A stretch of 45,722 nucleotides of DNA from Gammaproteobacteria bacterium (GTDB lineage: Bacteria > Pseudomonadota > Gammaproteobacteria > Steroidobacterales > Steroidobacteraceae), in assembly GCA_030037905.1 (NCBI GenBank), contig JASHPX010000352.1, positions 1 through 45,722 on the forward strand, read 5' to 3'. Of this stretch, positions 38,388 through 45,722 are shown piece after piece; position 1 is the stretch's first letter; every line of letters begins with the position of its first letter. The notes under the pieces were generated by a model, which saw nothing but the letters and a program-made list of their open reading frames with translations, did not search any database and was not told where the DNA came from. The translations under genes were made by a program, and so were the position numbers.

Positions 38388-38549
38388 CCGCCCCGCCAGG
38401 CAGTAGCACAGCAGCGCTCGTCGAAGACAACCCGCGTGGATATGGTGACCCACTGGGCGAATACATCTGATGTATTCGCCCAGTGGGTCACCATATCTAC
38501 GCGGGATTCCTACGTCATGCGCTGCTGTGCTACTGCCTAGCGGGGCGGC
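38387..38549. terminator. 163-bp near-perfect palindrome with core TACATCTGATGTA between convergent genes
   Basis: 81-nt arms around a central T at 38468, no indels, about 9 mismatches. Confidence 0.9.
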
Positions 38550-39334
38550 ATGCGCAGCGCCCCGTCGAGCCGGATCGCCGCGGCGTTCAGGTAGCTGTTT
38601 CGGCAGATCTCCAGCACCAACGAAGCGAATTCCTCCGGGCGTCCAGTTCGCTGCGGGAACGGTACTGCGGCCGCCAGAGCCGCGCGCGCGGCCTGTGGTG
38701 CGCTCGCCAGCAGCGGTGTCTCGAACACGCCGGGCAGAATGGCATTGATGCGCACGCCCTCCGCCGCGAGGTCACGCGCCACCGGCACGCTCAGCGCCAC
38801 GATGCCTCCCTTGGAAGCGGCATAGGCGGCCTGACCGATCTGTCCCTCCTCGGCGGCCACCGAGGCGGTGTTGACGACGACGCCCCGCTCCCCACCGGCG
38901 TCGGGCGCATTGGTGAGCATGCCGGCCGCCGAGAGCGCGAGGCAACGGAACGTACCGACGAGGTTGACGCTCACGACGCGTTCGAACAGATCGATCGGGA
39001 AAGGCCTGACGGCCCCATCGATGGCCCCGGCTTCGTCGCGCCGGCGCGATGCGGTCCTCGCCCCCGCGAGGATGCCGGCACAGTTAACCAGGATGCGCTC
39101 CTGTGCGTGCGCTGCTCGTGCCGCCGCGAATCCCTGCTCGACGCTCGCCTGCGAGGTCACGTCCACGCGTACGAACAGCGCGTCGATCTCGGCGGCGAGC
39201 GCCTCACCGCGAGCGGCGTCGGTGTCGAACAGCGCCACGCGCACACCGGCCTCCCTGAGCAGGCGTGCCGTCGCTGCCCCGAGTCCCGAGGCACCACCGG
39301 TCACCACCGCCGCCACCGAGGCGTCGAGGCGCAT
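38537..39334 (-). CDS. SDR family oxidoreductase (3-hydroxyacyl-CoA dehydrogenase type-2-like)
   Basis: VTGGASGLGAATARLL, NCAGI, YAASKGGIVALSVPVARDLAAEGVRINAILPGVFETPLL. Confidence 0.9.
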   Translation of the reverse strand: MRLDASVAAVVTGGASGLGAATARLLREAGVRVALFDTDAARGEALAAEIDALFVRVDVTSQASVEQGFAAARAAHAQERILVNCAGILAGARTASRRRDEAGAIDGAVRPFPIDLFERVVSVNLVGTFRCLALSAAGMLTNAPDAGGERGVVVNTASVAAEEGQIGQAAYAASKGGIVALSVPVARDLAAEGVRINAILPGVFETPLLASAPQAARAALAAAVPFPQRTGRPEEFASLVLEICRNSYLNAAAIRLDGALRMPPR

Positions 39335-39377
39335 GCAAATTCTTCGATGGAACTCGCGGGCCTGGGACCCGGCAGCT

Positions 39378-41114
39378 CTAGGCCGCGTCCCCAGCGCGAC
39401 GCAGCAGCGGCCCGCGATTTTCGGCCGCCACACCCGCCGCGGTCGCCGGGGACGCTGCCGGCAGAGCATTCAGCAACGCAGCGAGCTTCTGCGCATCCAA
39501 TGGCTTGACCCAGTGCGAGTCGAAGCCGGCCTCCTGCGAGCGACGGCGGTCGGCGTCCTGTCCCCAACCGGTCACTGCCACGAGCGTGATGGTGTGACCC
39601 CAGTCCTCGGTACGGATGCGGCGGGCGACCTCGTAGCCATCCAGTCCCGGCATGCCGATGTCGAGCATTGCCAGATCGGGGCGCGTCCGGGTTGCCATCG
39701 CCAGCGCCTCCAGGCCGTCCGCGGCCTGGTAGACCTCGTGGCCGTCCAGCTGCAGCAGCTGCGCGAGGCTCTCGAGCGCATCGCGGTTGTCGTCGGCGAT
39801 CAGGATGCGCCGCAGTGCACCCTCCTTCGTGACAGCCAGAGCGGGCTTGACGGGCGCCGTGGCCGCATCGCTCGGCATCCGCGGGAAACGCACCGTGAAC
39901 TCACTGCCTTTGCCGACGCCGTCGCTGTGTGCCTCGACGTGTCCGCCGTGCAGCTCCACCAGGCGCTTGACCAGCGCCAGCCCGATCCCCAGGCCAGCCT
40001 GATTGCCCGGCTCGCCACCCGAGGCTTGCGCAAACAGGTTGAAGACCGTCGGGATCAGCTCCGGATCGATACCGATGCCGTTGTCGCGGATGCGGATCTC
40101 CACGTCCTCGCCGCAGCGACCGGCCGTGAGCTCGATGCGCCCGCCGGCGTGCGTGTACTTGACGGCGTTACTGAGCATGTTGCCGACGATCTGGATCAGT
40201 CGCGTCGGATCCCCATCGATGAACAGTGGCTCCTCGGCGACATTCAGCGCCAGCTCGTGCCCCTGACGCGACAGCATCGGCTGCACGGTCTCGAGCGCCC
40301 GTGTCACCACCGTGGAGAGTGGCACCGGCTCGCGCGCCAGATTGATCTTGCCGCGCGTGATGCGCGCCACATCCAGCAGATCATCGATCAGGCGCGTGAG
40401 GTGGCCGAGCTGCCGCTCGATCATGTCGCGCGCCCAGCCGAGCTGGGTCGCGGGCAGCTGCGGCTTGCGCATCAACTGCACCGCGTTGTGAATCGAGGCG
40501 AGCGGATTGCGCAGCTCGTGCGCCAGCATCGCCAGGAACTCGTCCTTGTTGCGGTTGGCCTCTCGTAGCTGCGCGTTCAGCTCCTCCAGTTCGCGGGTCT
40601 TCTCGGCCTGCAGCGTCGAATGCGCCTCGGCCAGCCTTGCGTTGGCCTCCGTGAGGTGTTGGTTGAGCCGCTGCAGCTCGCTCCGCTGGCAGTACAGCTC
40701 CACCAGCACGGCCACCTTGGTCCGCAGGATCGCCGGCACCACCGGTATCGACACGTAGTCCACGGCCCCGAGTGTGTATCCGCGCAGGCGGTCCATCTCG
40801 TTGATATGCACGCCGGTGATGAAGATGATGGGCGTCTTCTCGAAGCGCGGGTGCTCGTGGATCATGCTTGCGACTTCGAAGCCGTCCATTCCCGGCATGT
40901 TCACGTCGAGCAGCACCACGGCGAAGTCGTGGGCCATGAGCCGCTCGAGCGCCTCCCTACCGGAGCGCGCGCTGATGAGGTTGTGCCCGAGCTCGCTCAG
41001 GATCGACTCGTAGGACAGCAGCCGCGCCGGCTGATCGTCCACGAGCAGGATGTTGACCTTTTCGGTGGGTCCGTGCGGCGGCGCCGTCGCCTGGACGGCG
41101 GATTCAGAGCTCAT
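39378..41114 (-). CDS. Hybrid regulator: REC - histidine kinase - REC
   Basis: VNILLVDDQPARL, FLAMLAHELRNPLASIHNAV H-box, C-terminal RRILIADDNRDALESL. Confidence 0.93.
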   Translation of the reverse strand: MSSESAVQATAPPHGPTEKVNILLVDDQPARLLSYESILSELGHNLISARSGREALERLMAHDFAVVLLDVNMPGMDGFEVASMIHEHPRFEKTPIIFITGVHINEMDRLRGYTLGAVDYVSIPVVPAILRTKVAVLVELYCQRSELQRLNQHLTEANARLAEAHSTLQAEKTRELEELNAQLREANRNKDEFLAMLAHELRNPLASIHNAVQLMRKPQLPATQLGWARDMIERQLGHLTRLIDDLLDVARITRGKINLAREPVPLSTVVTRALETVQPMLSRQGHELALNVAEEPLFIDGDPTRLIQIVGNMLSNAVKYTHAGGRIELTAGRCGEDVEIRIRDNGIGIDPELIPTVFNLFAQASGGEPGNQAGLGIGLALVKRLVELHGGHVEAHSDGVGKGSEFTVRFPRMPSDAATAPVKPALAVTKEGALRRILIADDNRDALESLAQLLQLDGHEVYQAADGLEALAMATRTRPDLAMLDIGMPGLDGYEVARRIRTEDWGHTITLVAVTGWGQDADRRRSQEAGFDSHWVKPLDAQKLAALLNALPAASPATAAGVAAENRGPLLRRAGDAA

Positions 41115-41140
41115 CGTGTCGTCCTCGCCGTGCCTTCAGC

Positions 41141-45722
<4,582 letters not shown>

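Noticed and set aside
38483-40568. Large + strand ORFs opposite the SDR and histidine kinase
   Set aside because: Antisense shadows of well-supported minus-strand genes.

Overview
High-GC gammaproteobacterial-type chromosomal window, about 45.7 kb. I could check only by eye and with the supplied ORF track. The strongest non-gene signal is a 28-bp dif-like XerC/XerD site at 17072-17099. It matches the E. coli dif sequence, recalled from memory, at 24/28 positions, with a perfect XerD arm. It sits where predominant gene orientation switches (mostly + to the left, mostly - to the right), so this is probably the replication terminus. Left of the site is a dense toxin-antitoxin (TA) island (7.6-17.1 kb): two HipBA-like modules, several PIN-toxin modules, a Fic remnant and an AAA ATPase. 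The last PIN gene is cut off at the dif-like site, whose XerD arm supplies its stop codon. A second theme is non-coding structure at gene boundaries. There are two long near-perfect palindromes (31280-31354 and 38387-38549) with different stems but the same core TACATCTGAYGTA. There are also many locus-specific 10-19 bp tandem duplications at gene starts and ends, some placing stop codons in all frames. The rest of the window encodes metabolic and envelope genes: P450, SDRs, aldo/keto reductase, GlgX, two tandem paralogous glycosidases, an MFS transporter overlapping a PstS-like binding protein, PilZ, serine hydrolases, an ABC exporter, an AI-2E family protein and two large hybrid histidine kinases, one with a multi-HAMP array running off the window. 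I saw no rRNA, tRNA, CRISPR array or transposase.
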